A DNA stretch of 64,000 nt, from positions 8,442,466-8,506,465 of the forward strand of contig NW_004955402.1 in assembly GCF_000276665.1 (NCBI RefSeq). Direction: 5' to 3'. The notes under the pieces are model-generated. The model was not told the origin of the DNA, ran no database searches, and worked only from the letters and a program-made list of their open reading frames with translations. Source of the stretch: Chinchilla lanigera. Taxonomy: Eukaryota; Chordata; Mammalia; Rodentia; Chinchillidae. Shown one piece after another: positions 24,140 through 34,272 of the stretch. The position numbers and the translations under genes were made by a program. How positions within the stretch are numbered: position 1 is the first letter of the stretch; every line of letters starts with the position of its first letter.

Positions 24140-24460
24140 ACTAAAAATATATGCATAGAGACATGATTACAATAGTTAAGCAAATCAGTCCACCCCTCTC
24201 CTTCTATACCGCTACCTTTTGAGTGTCTGTAATACGATCACTCAAATCTCTCACATTTTCACTCTACAGCATGATTTTACTATAGCCTTTGTGTTGTATA
24301 TTTCTAGAGTTATTCTACATGATGGGAGTTTGTTTTATTCTTTACAACATCATAAAGTGGGACTTATTAAGTAAGATTGTTACCATCACACATCTATACA
24401 AAGATTGTTTGGTTAAAGTATGGCATTTTACGTTCCTCCAGAAAAAGCCAGCCAGAAAGT
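24140..24460 (-). mobile_element. LINE-1 3' region, antisense
   Basis: ACATGATTACAATAGTTAAG, ACCCCTCTCCTTCTATACC and AGTTATTCTACATGATGGGA match the reversed L1 3' UTR/ORF2-end texture seen elsewhere in the window. The boundaries are loose. TGCAATAAATGTATTTACT is repeated at 24508 and 24544 just to the right. Confidence 0.45.
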
Positions 24461-25189
24461 ACATGCTCTCTGATATAGAAGTTCCCTGGGATAGACTCCA
24501 GTGCTGTGCAATAAATGTATTTACTCATAAATAAATTTACTTATGCAATAAATGTATTTACTTCTTCTTTCCCCTTGAGTCTCAGCTCACCCCCACCTCT
24601 CTTTAGAATTAACCACATGCCTCATTAAGGAAGGTGAGTAGCTAACATGAGTAGCTTTAAAATATGTGTGTTTGCCATTTCTATGCAGTCCTCCCCCAAA
24701 TAACTGCTGATTAGGAATGATGTGTAGCAGATCTGAGCCTAACTTTCAATCTGGAGCCAAACCCAACCAGACCACAGACCGAATTGCAGTGAACAGCCTG
24801 GGCCATTCAACGATAGCAAACCCTCAGCCGCCCAGCCGACCTGCTGACCTGGCGACCTACAGGCAGAAGGGTAAACACTCGTGTTGTGAATTTGTTACCT
24901 AAAATTATTTTAATAATGTCTAAATGATATAGTAGCAAAATAAATGAACAAGGGAAACACTCAAAACAGAAAATGATGGATGGATGTCTGAACACTATTT
25001 CATTATATCTATCTCTTATTTTAGTATCTACATACTTCTCTGTAATTCCAGAGTACTGAATAATCTGATGCTTTACTTCTATATTAACTTAGTTGACAAA
25101 GTTGACTTTAAATTAAGGATTTGTCACATTAAAAATATTTCATTAAGTGAACAAAAGTCCACATGCAGGAAGAGGATATTTGTTGTAGC

Positions 25190-25790
25190 CACGTGGGAAT
25201 GTGTGATATTTGTAGGGAATATTAACTGGAATACAATGGAAACATCCACAGAGCGATAAGAACAACGGGAACTTTGTCAAAAGATATCAAAATACAGTAC
25301 AAAGAGAGGGCATCATATGAAATCAACATCTATAAACATGTTCCATCTCATTCAAATTCTCCAAAATAATACGAAACATATTAGCAAAGATTTGACAGCA
25401 AGACTGTACATTGTACTGTGAATACAGAGTGGGACTTAGACTTTCTCGATAGGAGTGCTGGACCCCAACTGAGGGTAATAATCTGGCAATCTCTAGAAAT
25501 CTAACCACAGACACATTGGATCTAACAATTCCACTGCTAGGGTCTTACTGTAGGGTATCTTCTGAATATGTACACAAAGAGACATGTTCAACATTTTACA
25601 GCCATGTTATTTTAAGGGAAAAGAGACACATCTGGGGAAAATGCAGATTGTGGTCAAACAAGAAGTGAACTAATAAATCGCAGCACTTGGACACAGTGGA
25701 AGGCAATAGCACTCAAAGCTTAAGAAACCAAGCTGTGCATTTCAGCACAGACAAAGCTCATAAAATCTCAGAGCATTTAAGGATGTGTTC
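25190..25790 (+). mobile_element. LINE-1 (L1ME-like) ORF2 C-terminal region
   Basis: The TGGCAATCTCTAGAAATCT and ACAATTCCACTGCTAGGGTC blocks (25481-25544), the following ACACAAAGAGACATGTTCA, and the CAGTGGAAGGCAATAGCA block near 25696 reproduce the C-terminal ORF2 order in sense orientation. Stops are frequent. Confidence 0.7.
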
Positions 25791-25799
25791 TCATTTCCT

Positions 25800-28700
25800 C
25801 CGTGGTAAATTTCCAGTGTTCCTGCTCCTGGTAGCAGGATTGCAGCGAGGCCTGTGCACTTTTCTCTCCTTCTAGCCTCTCCTTTCGGTCTCGTCTGTCA
25901 TCTCAAGCTCCGGAGCAGCCCTTCTTTTGATTACTTCTTCTACCTTCTGAGGATGTGAGGGAGGCTGGGGATGTTTTGTATCAGATGGCCTGTTTTCAGT
26001 GAAACTAATAAGACCCTTAGAAGCATTCGATGTAATTGCAGTCTCTCATTACTCCTACATTTTCCACCTAAGCCGGTTTCGTACTGTGCACCTTCCGGGC
26101 GTGTGCGGCAAGCTCCCACAGTTACATAACCACCGCTTCGCTCGCCTTTCGCGCTGAGCCCTGATCTAAAAGATCTCACCCTGGCATCATTCAGTACAGC
26201 AGGACGTACCTTTCATCCTTGATGGATCTTCTCATAGTTCTTTAGGTACTTCTTATATATTTTAATGCCTCTATTATATACCAATATAGGCTTTTCTTTT
26301 TATGACTCTGATGCCCGTTAGTATCCGCATATGAGGCATTTTCTGCCTCCTCTGGTTGTGACTCACTCTCAGTGCCTACACTATTTTTCCGTTCTGTATT
26401 CCTTTTATCCTGGACATTTATTTCCCTCATTCCCCTGTCTTCAGTCTGTTAGCTTCAAGGCAAAGACATTCTTTCTCGACATTGAGCGACATAATGCCTC
26501 TGCGCGGGAGATGATTCTCCTGAAGGCCTGGGACAGTGCTCGGTCTATCATTCTACTTTACACAGAAACGAATTTCTCTTCCAAAGCCTCAGCCATTGCT
26601 GATTAGATGCTCTGTGAAGGCCACAGGCCCTGCTTTTTCTAAAGATAATTCCTGATGTACTTTTCGAATCACCAATTTTAGTATAAAAGAGCAGGAAGGG
26701 ATAACAGTAGTTTGGAGAAATTTTAGTAACTCCCTAGCACATGTCCAGTACCAGGACAGAAGTTGTCTTCTGACTAAACACGTCACACATATAGCTATTT
26801 TCATAGGCGTGGTGGCTAGAAGAACTCCAAGGCATAATTCTGCTGTAACCAGCCTGAGGAAGACTGAAAGGTAGGTGAGGATAGTGGCTCTCATCAGTAA
26901 GTTAATCACAATATTATCACTGTACGTGGTTTATTTACTTTTTGCTACAGCTAGGAATCACAGTTCTAAAGTGATGGATGCCTGCTGGAATCCTGCAATG
27001 AGAGGGTCAGGGAAAGATCTCACTTAGCAAGAATACATGATTCATTTACCTTCTGAATTTATGACAGCACAGCCAAGACAGCTCTAAAATAGCAAGAGGG
27101 CAGCTACAGGTGATTGAATAAGCAATGTAATAACCGTGGATGGGTGGATGGAATTTAACCCTATCATATGTTCTGCTGAAAACTCTGGTTCTTGAAAGAA
27201 TATCATGAACACAAAGCATACAGGCTTTGTTGTCATAGGGCTAAAGCGGGGGTGGGGGGCAAAGTGAAATGACTTGGCTCTGAAACACTGTTGTTTTTCT
27301 TCATTCAATGCTTCTATGTCTGGAGTCACTAATCTGTATGCAACTTTTTGGGCACTTTGCTATGTGAAGTCAAAAATTTTGTTGATGATGAAATTATAAA
27401 ATATGCTGTAAAATAAAAATATACGAACGCATCCTAGCCTTTTTGAGGACATTCAAATACTAATACCACTGTTTATTTAACTTGTATATCTAAGACTTTG
27501 TATAATTTTATTTATATATGTATGGAATAGCATTAAGAGGTGATTAGTGCATCTGTATATTTGAAAGATTTGAGAAAATTAAACTCAAGAAAGTTTTAAA
27601 AATGTATTCACTCATGTGATTAGTCAGTGCTAGAACTAGCATTTCCATGCGAATGAATTGCCAAGTTTAGTTTTCTCAGCAAAGTCCAGCGACTCTGCTG
27701 CAAGTCTGAAGTCTTACAATGGTAGGTTGGCACGTGGATTTAGAATAACTTGCAGTGAGCCTTGCCAGCCTTCATGATGGAAGCAAGTACACCAGAAGGC
27801 TGATTCTGATCAGCAATATAGCCTGGGCGTGGTGACTACGGAGTCAGGGGAGGTTGCGTCTAGGTAATCTATGCACCGAAATAGTATCCTTCAAAGTAAG
27901 AATGAGTTTAAACGTTCTTTAACATAGAATCAAGTGGTTCTTTCTGATGGAGCTGACAATGCGGCCAGAATGTAATGCACTTGCAAGAAACCACTAGGTG
28001 GCAGTGACGGAGCTAGGATAAATCCCCGCTAAATCCACTGGATAAGGTGCTGTTTCCTTGCCGAGAGTGAGTGACCATCATTATTTTTGTACACGTTCTC
28101 AAATATAACTTTGTCGTAAATGTTGACTTTTAAGCCATACTTCAGGTCACCCACTACGTGGGTAGCTATCCCCACTTCCCTACCCCCCCAGTTACCTGAG
28201 TGACATTTTAAAATTGGATGTGAGACAACTTGCAATAGACTGTAAAGGAAAATGCTACCTTGTTGCTGTAGTCCAGGTGTGCTGTTCTGATACAACTATA
28301 GCCCTAGGTATGGTTACCGGCTCTTCTTCAGGGATAAGGTACATCTGCAGTGACTAACTCCTTGGTACTGGCATACGAATACAGGGCTTGACAGTCTTAC
28401 TGATTCTAATTGAATCTCAGAATAAAAATCTATCTCTTTATTGCTCACACATGTTTATTTGTTAACATTGCACTTTGGATGGAACAGTGTTTCTAACCTG
28501 CTTAAGTTTTAGTGAAGCCAGAGGAATTGCTTGTTATTTTGTTCTGATAAACACTCTAGTAGTATATGATACAGAGCTGGTAAATTCACAGTCTCATCAA
28601 TTAGATGCAACGGGAGGCAAAATTTTGTCATTTACCTAAGTTTTTTGATCAAGCCGCTCCCAAGGATTTTGTAGTTAGCATTTCAGACTAACTCGATTCC

Positions 28701-29400
28701 TATCTCGCTTTAGCCTAGCGTCCTCTCTGTCTCCCTTCCTTGGCCTTCTTGCTAGAGTCTGTGATGACCTGAGAGCCAGCCACTGCTATCTGTCACACAC
28801 CAAGCCTGCTCACTTCAACTTCCCTCCGTTCTCCAGCTTTTACCTTGGTCGGCCCAGGTACTTCGATAGCTGCTCTAAGCCAGACTGTCTGCTAGCCAAT
28901 TTCTGAAGAGCTGATAGGTAAAATTTATCATCAAATTGTTTTTCTTCCTGATGAAGACAGAGCTGTAGAATTTTACAAGACATAACCACAGCCATAATTT
29001 CCAAAATCTTTTGTGCAATAGAGATACACATCCAAGAAGAAAAGAGTGGGTTCCTGGAGCCAAATGAATTTTGGAAAGTGCACAAATCATATTTCCATCG
29101 CAGAAATTTATAAGACTCATTTATGTAAAGGACTCCTAGAGGTAATACAGTAATGAAACCTCTGGTATTTACCAAACTTATTCCAAAGCCTTTTATATCT
29201 ATCTACTGGCATTTAGAGGCTTAGTAGACAAGACAATCAATTAATTAGAAAGCTGATGCTGGTCATTCCAGGAATTTTGTATTGTTGTAATATAAAGTTT
29301 CGTCCTTGAACTCCGTTATGCCTCGCCCATGCTGCCTACAAGCCTGTCTTGGTTGGGATGGGCAGAGAGTCTTCTCTGGCCTTAAAGGAAGAGGGTTTTG
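25800..29400. other. Mostly unassigned sequence with CpG-containing patches
   Basis: The 26090-26170 and 26470-26560 segments keep many CpGs (for example CTTCGCTCGCCTTTCGCGCTG at 26136-26156), which is unusual for this window. A G-rich run lies at 27248-27259. A weak hAT-Charlie-like match (CAGTGTTTCTAACCTGCTT) begins at 28483. A 111-codon minus frame (29175-28840) shows no recognisable domain, and a second frame overlaps it, so I do not call a gene. Confidence 0.4.
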
Positions 29401-29439
29401 CTGTTTGCTGGCATTCCCAGAGCTGACTTATTTGGTGAG

Positions 29440-29755
29440 CCAGGAATCTAGAGAGAGATTTGGGGGTTGGCTGGCTTTATTCTAACAACTCACTCCCAGA
29501 GGCACGAGAGGGCCTGGCAAAGCAACCTTCACCTCTTCAGAAGGCAGAGCCCCCAGGCCTAACAGCCTTTACTAAGCTCCACCTCTTAAAGGTTCCCCCC
29601 CTTCATGCTGCCACTTTAGGAACCAAGATCCACATAGGGGAACTCCTAGAGGATACAATCATCCTGTGTCCAAACCATGGCATAGCTTTGCCCCATACAC
29701 AGTTATCTCCTATGGGATCACTGCTTTAGGCTTTTACACTTTTTCACATCATAGA
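29440..29755 (-). mobile_element. MaLR (MST/THE1-type) LTR, antisense
   Basis: CTCACTCCCAGAGGCACGAG, AAGCTCCACCTCTTAAAGGT, CATGCTGCCACTTTAGG and CCAAACCATGG appear in the order of a reversed MaLR LTR. The 89-codon plus frame across it is a by-product. Confidence 0.6.
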
Positions 29756-29859
29756 TGAAAATTTTCACAAAGACGTGCCAACATGCCTTCCGGCACCTCC
29801 AGTTATATTCCCCTAGAAGAAGGAACGACTAGTTCTTTGTATGTGTATTCCTGTTATTG

Positions 29860-30015
29860 AAATGCCATCTGCCCCAAGGCCCTCACCAGAGGACAAATTA
29901 ATGAGACCACTTGATTTTATCTTCTAGCTTCCAAATCTGTACACTAAATAAATCTCTTGTCTTTTTAAAGTACCCAACTTCAACATATTTTGGTACAGCA
30001 ATGGAAAACAGACCA
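29860..30015 (+). mobile_element. MaLR LTR 3' part
   Basis: GGCCCTCACCAGAGGACAA, CTTCCAAATCTGTACACTAA, AATAAATCTCTTGTCTTTTT and a terminal CAATGGAAAACAGACC-type end match the polyadenylation-site end of MaLR LTRs in sense orientation. Confidence 0.7.
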
Positions 30016-30138
30016 ATACATTATGTTTATACCTTTAACAGTTATACTTGTTATAAGTTCACAACTTTTTGTTGTTATCTGCCTCCTACAATTTTAATAG
30101 CGATTATTGTCTCTTTCTAATTACAAAAAGCAGTGATT

Positions 30139-30303
30139 AATAGTTTCATAAAATATAGAAATTAAATCTGTCATAATTCTAACACTCAATTAAATTTATA
30201 CATTAAAAATGTATACATAAAGCGATAAGTGACAAACTAAAATATAATTGCAATAGTTTCATAACATATAGAAATTAAATCTAACATAATTTTAACACTC
30301 AAT
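30139..30303. repeat. Direct duplication with 113-bp spacing
   Basis: AATAGTTTCATAAAATATAG at 30139 and AATAGTTTCATAACATATAG at 30252 begin two copies of about 52 bp. Both continue through AGAAATTAAATCT and end AACACTCAATT, with only a few differences. Confidence 0.88.
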
Positions 30304-30329
30304 TCAATTACTACTAACACATTTAGTTC

Positions 30330-30720
30330 CATTCCTCACTATATGTAGTTTTAAGCATTTGTCTTACAACATATCATTTCATATTTTGCAAATATTACTT
30401 AACATATAATTTGTACTTTCCTATATCATTCAATCATTTCTTAAATTGCTGGTTCTGGTGGTTACACAATATTCCATCCTAACATAATTACTTAACTTTT
30501 CCACTATTGTTAGATATTTAAGTGAGCCCCATATTTCCATTATTATTAAAAACTTGAAGTGAAACCTGTAAGTACGTGCTTGCTGACTTTTCTAAGGATA
30601 AATGAGAACAGGAAAAATTGCTGTGTCAAAGGTTATGAATCCCCAAGGCACCTGATATACACTTGAACATTTCTAAAATGCTTTAGAACTATATTTATAC
30701 ATATGGTTTAATTAGTAAGT
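30330..30720 (-). mobile_element. LINE-1 (L1ME-like) 3' end, antisense
   Basis: TGGTTACACAATATTCCATC, TTTCCACTATTGTTAGATAT, and GCTGTGTCAAAGGTTATGAA follow the reversed L1ME 3' order. It is strongly decayed. Confidence 0.65.
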
Positions 30721-30759
30721 CAGCAAATACTGAGCACCTGATAGATCTATGTGTCAGGT

Positions 30760-31030
30760 CTTATTTGCCATGGTTGGCAGCATGGGGCCTCCAGACAGCT
30801 GTCAACCTGCTGAAAAGCATCTGGCTGGAAGCCACACTGCCCCTCCCTTGCCGTGTGGCCATGTGGGGGCTCACAGCAACCTCTGACTCAGCCGCCACCC
30901 TCCTTACCCTGGCCCAGACAGTGTTCTCAGTTCCCCGGCTCTGTTCGGCTGCCCAGTCTCTCTTAGGGAGGGGCCAAGGTCCTCTTGATCCTGCAGACAG
31001 CACAGTAAAGGTGAAATGTGTCCTTGGAAT
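30760..31030. other. GC-rich island of unknown nature
   Basis: About 270 bp of GC-rich sequence (for example CACTGCCCCTCCCTTGCCG at 30836-30854) stands out in AT-rich surroundings. Open frames run on both strands (plus 30765-31043, 92 codons; minus 31003-30761, 80 codons) without a recognisable domain or clear splice context. It could be a decayed processed copy, an LTR or unique DNA. Confidence 0.35.
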
Positions 31031-31049
31031 GTTTGATCTTTGAGTCTGC

Positions 31050-31700
31050 TAAAAGAAGCTGGTAATAAGTTAACAGGAGAAAATGCACACTACTTCTAAA
31101 GTGCACATGTGAGTGTGTGAGTGGGAGCTAAGCAAAACATAAAACGCAGCGAAGGGCCGGATGTTTGAGGTCCAGTACCCTCTTTGAAAGGGAAAGAAAG
31201 GGGCACAGGCAGTTTCAGAGGGTAGTAAGTGGTTTTTTAGGGGAAACGAGTGGGTCTGATGAACAATAGTTTGGGACACAGCTCCTTTGTCCTCTAGGCA
31301 TGGTGCCTGACATGCGGCCTCTTTGTGATATGAATTTAATCTTCTTTGTTTAATGGTATTTCAATAAGAGGATTGAAGCCAATTGTGTCCCTTTAGGTGA
31401 ATAAAAATACTTCAGGGAAAGCCCTTCTCGCATCTGGGATCTCCTGCAGCTCTCAGTTGGAAGTTCAAAGCGGTTTATTTAAGGTATAATTTTCTGAGCC
31501 CCAACAGCAGTACTAAAGGAACTGTAGCTGAGGTGGGCATGTTCACCCCTCACTGAAGTACTCTGAGAAGGTTGCTTTGAACAACAGAGTCAAGGTTTCC
31601 TCCCTAAGAAAGACTTGATCCTAGTTGGCAAGGAACCTATTAAACAAAAACTACCTATTAAATAATAGAACAAAGTTGAATGAAGATATAATGAGGAAGT
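31050..31700. other. Unassigned sequence
   Basis: No gene or named repeat is recognised. The 31140-31260 segment is richer in G and could be repeat-derived. Confidence 0.35.
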
Positions 31701-31719
31701 TGAATTTTTGGTTTTTTCT

Positions 31720-32130
31720 TTATTCCTAGACCAAAAGAAAGCTGTTTTTTAAAACTTTGTATACCTTTGATTGAATTTTCAGCTAAATATTTAGTTGCAC
31801 ATACTTATTGGCTTTTCATTGTTTATATTTCTCCTATAATTTGAGTGCTCAGATACTTTGACCATTTTTTATTACTGAAAAGATTTTGCTATTAACTAAA
31901 ACTGGCCTTTCTAAATTAATGACATCACTTGTGCTACATGATCATTGCAATTATATTTTAGTTTGCCACTTATTGCTTTATTTATAATTTTTAATTCTTA
32001 TGAGGTAACCTTCATTTATATGTATGCAAATATCTAAATTAAATATTTCAGTCTTTCCTCTGTTATTATTCCACACTTAGCAAGAGGTCCTCTCTCATTT
32101 AATAATTTAAATGATGATATTCCACACCTT
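31720..32130 (-). mobile_element. LINE-1 (L1ME-like) ORF2, antisense
   Basis: The ordered T-rich phrases, such as TTTTTAATTCTTATGAGG-TAACCTTCATTTATATG and TTTGCCACTTATTGCTTTAT, fit the reversed upstream part of an L1 ORF2 C-terminal half. Support is texture plus order only. Confidence 0.45.
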
Positions 32131-32169
32131 CAGTTCCCCAGACAATTCTTTGTGTTTGGAAGTGCTTGT

Positions 32170-32365
32170 TAAAAAGTAATCATATTATCATAGAAAAGTA
32201 GCTAATGTTAATTGAGTGTTAACACTGCATTGCCTCATTTAATTTTAAATGTGTATGTCACATTTAATTCAACAACACTGTGAGAAAGGTGGTATCATCA
32301 TCTGTATGTGACAATTGATAAAAGGAACGCAGAGAGTCTAGAAGTTTGGATTAGGATTAGATACT
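32170..32365 (+). mobile_element. MIR SINE
   Basis: ACACTGCATTGCCTCATTTAATTTTA, CAACAACACTGTGAGAAAGG, GGTATCATCATCTGTATG and AAAGGAACGCAGAGAGTCTA reproduce the core and 3' portions of MIR (the ACTCATTTAATCCTCACAAC...GAGGAAACTGAGGCA motif chain). Confidence 0.75.
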
Positions 32366-32739
32366 GATCCTGTTTTGAATTCTTGCAGTTTTTTAAGATT
32401 GCTACTAGCCATTCTTATGCCAATTTATTTAACTGACTTCTGCCTTTTAATTCTGGAAGAATTTCAAATCTGCTCCTTTTCCCTCTTTTCTTCTAAATCT
32501 TTAGATGCTATAATTTGATGAGTGTTTTACTCACTGACCTCAGCAAATAAAGATATTTAAAAATTGGAAAACTTTCCTCCATCTATTTGACAGTTTATTT
32601 TATTAATTTATTTAAAATGCATTATTTCTATTTCTTTTTGTTCTGTCTTTGTGGAACTCCCATTATGATGCTGTTGGACCTTCTGAAAAAATAGCTAATT
32701 TATTTTTATCTTCTTCATTTTAATGGCCATGTCATTCCA

Positions 32740-33090
32740 TTTTCTACTTCTATACCAGAATACCTGGGGCTAAATAACTTAAAAAGAAGAATAGAATTTT
32801 TTATTTCTCACAGTTCAGGGACCAGAAAGTCCAGGGTTAAGTGTCCCCGCCTGCTGAAGGCCTCCTTGTTGGAGCACAACATGGCAGAAAGGACCACATG
32901 GGAAAGAAGCAAGAATATTGGCCCACATCTTTCTTCTTATAAAGCTACAAATCCATCCTGGGGGCCTCAACCTTATGACCTCATCTAACCCCAGTTACGT
33001 CCCATATGCCATCTTCCAAATGCCATCAAATATGGATTTGGGGTTCAGTTTACAACACATAAATGTCGGGAGACATGTTTAAACCATAAC
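32740..33090 (-). mobile_element. MaLR-like LTR, antisense
   Basis: CAGAATACCTGGGGCTAAAT, TTTATTTCTCACAGTTCAGG, AACATGGCAGAAAGG, CCTTATGACCTCATCTAACC and ACCATAACACA are the ordered landmarks of a reversed MaLR/MST-type LTR. The right end is cut by the SINE/gap block at 33091. Confidence 0.7.
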
Positions 33091-33424
33091 ACACTCCCTT
33101 CTTTTTTTTTTTTTTTTTTGGTTTTTNNNNNNNNNNNNNNNNNNNNNNNNNNNNNNNNNNNNNNNNNNNNNNNNNNNNNNNNNNNNNNNNNNNNNNNNNN
33201 NNNNNNNNNNNNNNNNNNNNNNNNNNAAACAGGATCTTATGCATTCTAGGCAGTTGCTTTACCACAGAACTACACTTCCAGCCACACTGTGTTTTTTTTT
33301 TGTTTTGTTTTGTTTTGTTTTTTGGTTTTTCTCCGGTACCGGGAACCGAACTCACGACCTTGCGCTTGCCAGGCAGGCGCTTTTGCCGCTGAGCTAAATC
33401 CCCAGCCCCCACACTCCTTTCTTT
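33091..33424 (-). mobile_element. Nested antisense ID SINEs spanning an assembly gap, with shared target-site duplication
   Basis: ACACTCC(C/T)TTCTTT flanks the whole block at 33091-33104 and 33411-33424. On the left a poly-T run ends in GGTTTTT, the same tail-proximal sequence as in the young ID on the right. Then comes the gap, an old ID-like piece (33227-33285), and a young full ID (33291-33409) whose reversed body begins CTCCGGTACCGGGAACCGAA. The minus frame across the gap is an artefact of N translation. Confidence 0.8.
33127..33226. other. Assembly gap of 100 N
   Basis: Exactly 100 undetermined bases. This is a conventional placeholder length, so the true size is unknown. It falls just after an ID-like tail. 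Confidence 0.99.
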
Positions 33425-33970
33425 GTGCTTTTGTTTTTACAGTAGGAAAATTATATTGAAAATTTTCTAATGCTTTTATTAATTTTTAAAAATTGGCTAT
33501 TTTAATTTCTGAATTTTTAATCACATTTGATCTTCATTTCATAGATAGGCTGTTTATTATTATGAATTCATTTTTAATGTTGGTTTTCATAAAACCTGCT
33601 AGCTTGGGGTACACTGAATTATGTTCTTGCTGCAAGCCATTTTCTACTGTTTATTTTGGGCATTTCCCTTGAAATAAAAGGTTTTGAAATATTTTGTTGT
33701 CTTTGCCTTTAAGTGTTCATTTGAATGAAACACTAAAGGCCCTGTGTGAGATGTAGACGTGGGTGCAGGCGTGGATTCAGGACCTTTCAGCTTATGGATG
33801 GCATTGTAAAGTGAGCTAGCGGAATATTTTTTTTCTGCACAGACCCTTAATATCAGAACATCTCCAAAGGAAGAAATGTCTCTTTCCTAGATCCATTTGC
33901 TTAGAAAATAGTCTCCCACTTTCTTGCTTTAGTGACTGGGAGGTCATATTCTTGAAGGTCTTTTCTCTTG
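33425..33970. other. AT-rich sequence, nothing assigned
   Basis: The segment 33440-33700 has LINE-like T-rich composition. No gene or termini are visible. Confidence 0.35.
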
Positions 33971-34272
33971 TGTAGCAGAAAATCCCCCTCCTCCATATAT
34001 ACTTCAGTTTGTTAGTTGCCCAGGTACTAGTTCCTGTCTCTTAGAAATAGCTGGTCACTGTGATGCACCTTGTACAAACCTATCTCCAGCTGACAAGACA
34101 TTCTGCTTCTGTACTACCTGCTTGCTTATTGCATACAAGCCCTACACCACCAGTGATTAGGGCCTAATATTCTGGGAATGATCTCAATCAGTGCCCGAAG
34201 ACATAAATATATCTGCCTCCAAATACTGGGTACCATTTCAGTGTTTCTGCTTGAAATACTATCTAGTCCCCA
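33971..34272 (+). repeat. 5' LTR of an endogenous retrovirus
   Basis: It starts TGTAGCAGAAAATCCCCCTC and aligns along its length with 36688-36992 through TAGTTGCCCA, CTCTTAGAAAT, GGTCACTGTGAT, GACAAG(A/G)CATTCTGC, CCTGCTTGCTTA and TTCTGGGAATGATC. By eye, the two differ at roughly a fifth of positions plus indels, so the insertion is old. The exact 3' boundary is uncertain. Confidence 0.8.

Noticed and set aside
28840..29175. 111-codon minus-strand open frame
   Set aside because: No recognisable domain, no splice or promoter context, and a second overlapping frame on the same strand; it is likely a chance frame.
30139..30303. CRISPR-like repeat-spacer array
   Set aside because: There are only two copies, in mammalian DNA, and they are explained by a local duplication.
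33050..33412. 120-codon minus-strand frame across the gap
   Set aside because: It translates ID SINE sequence and N bases; it is an artefact.
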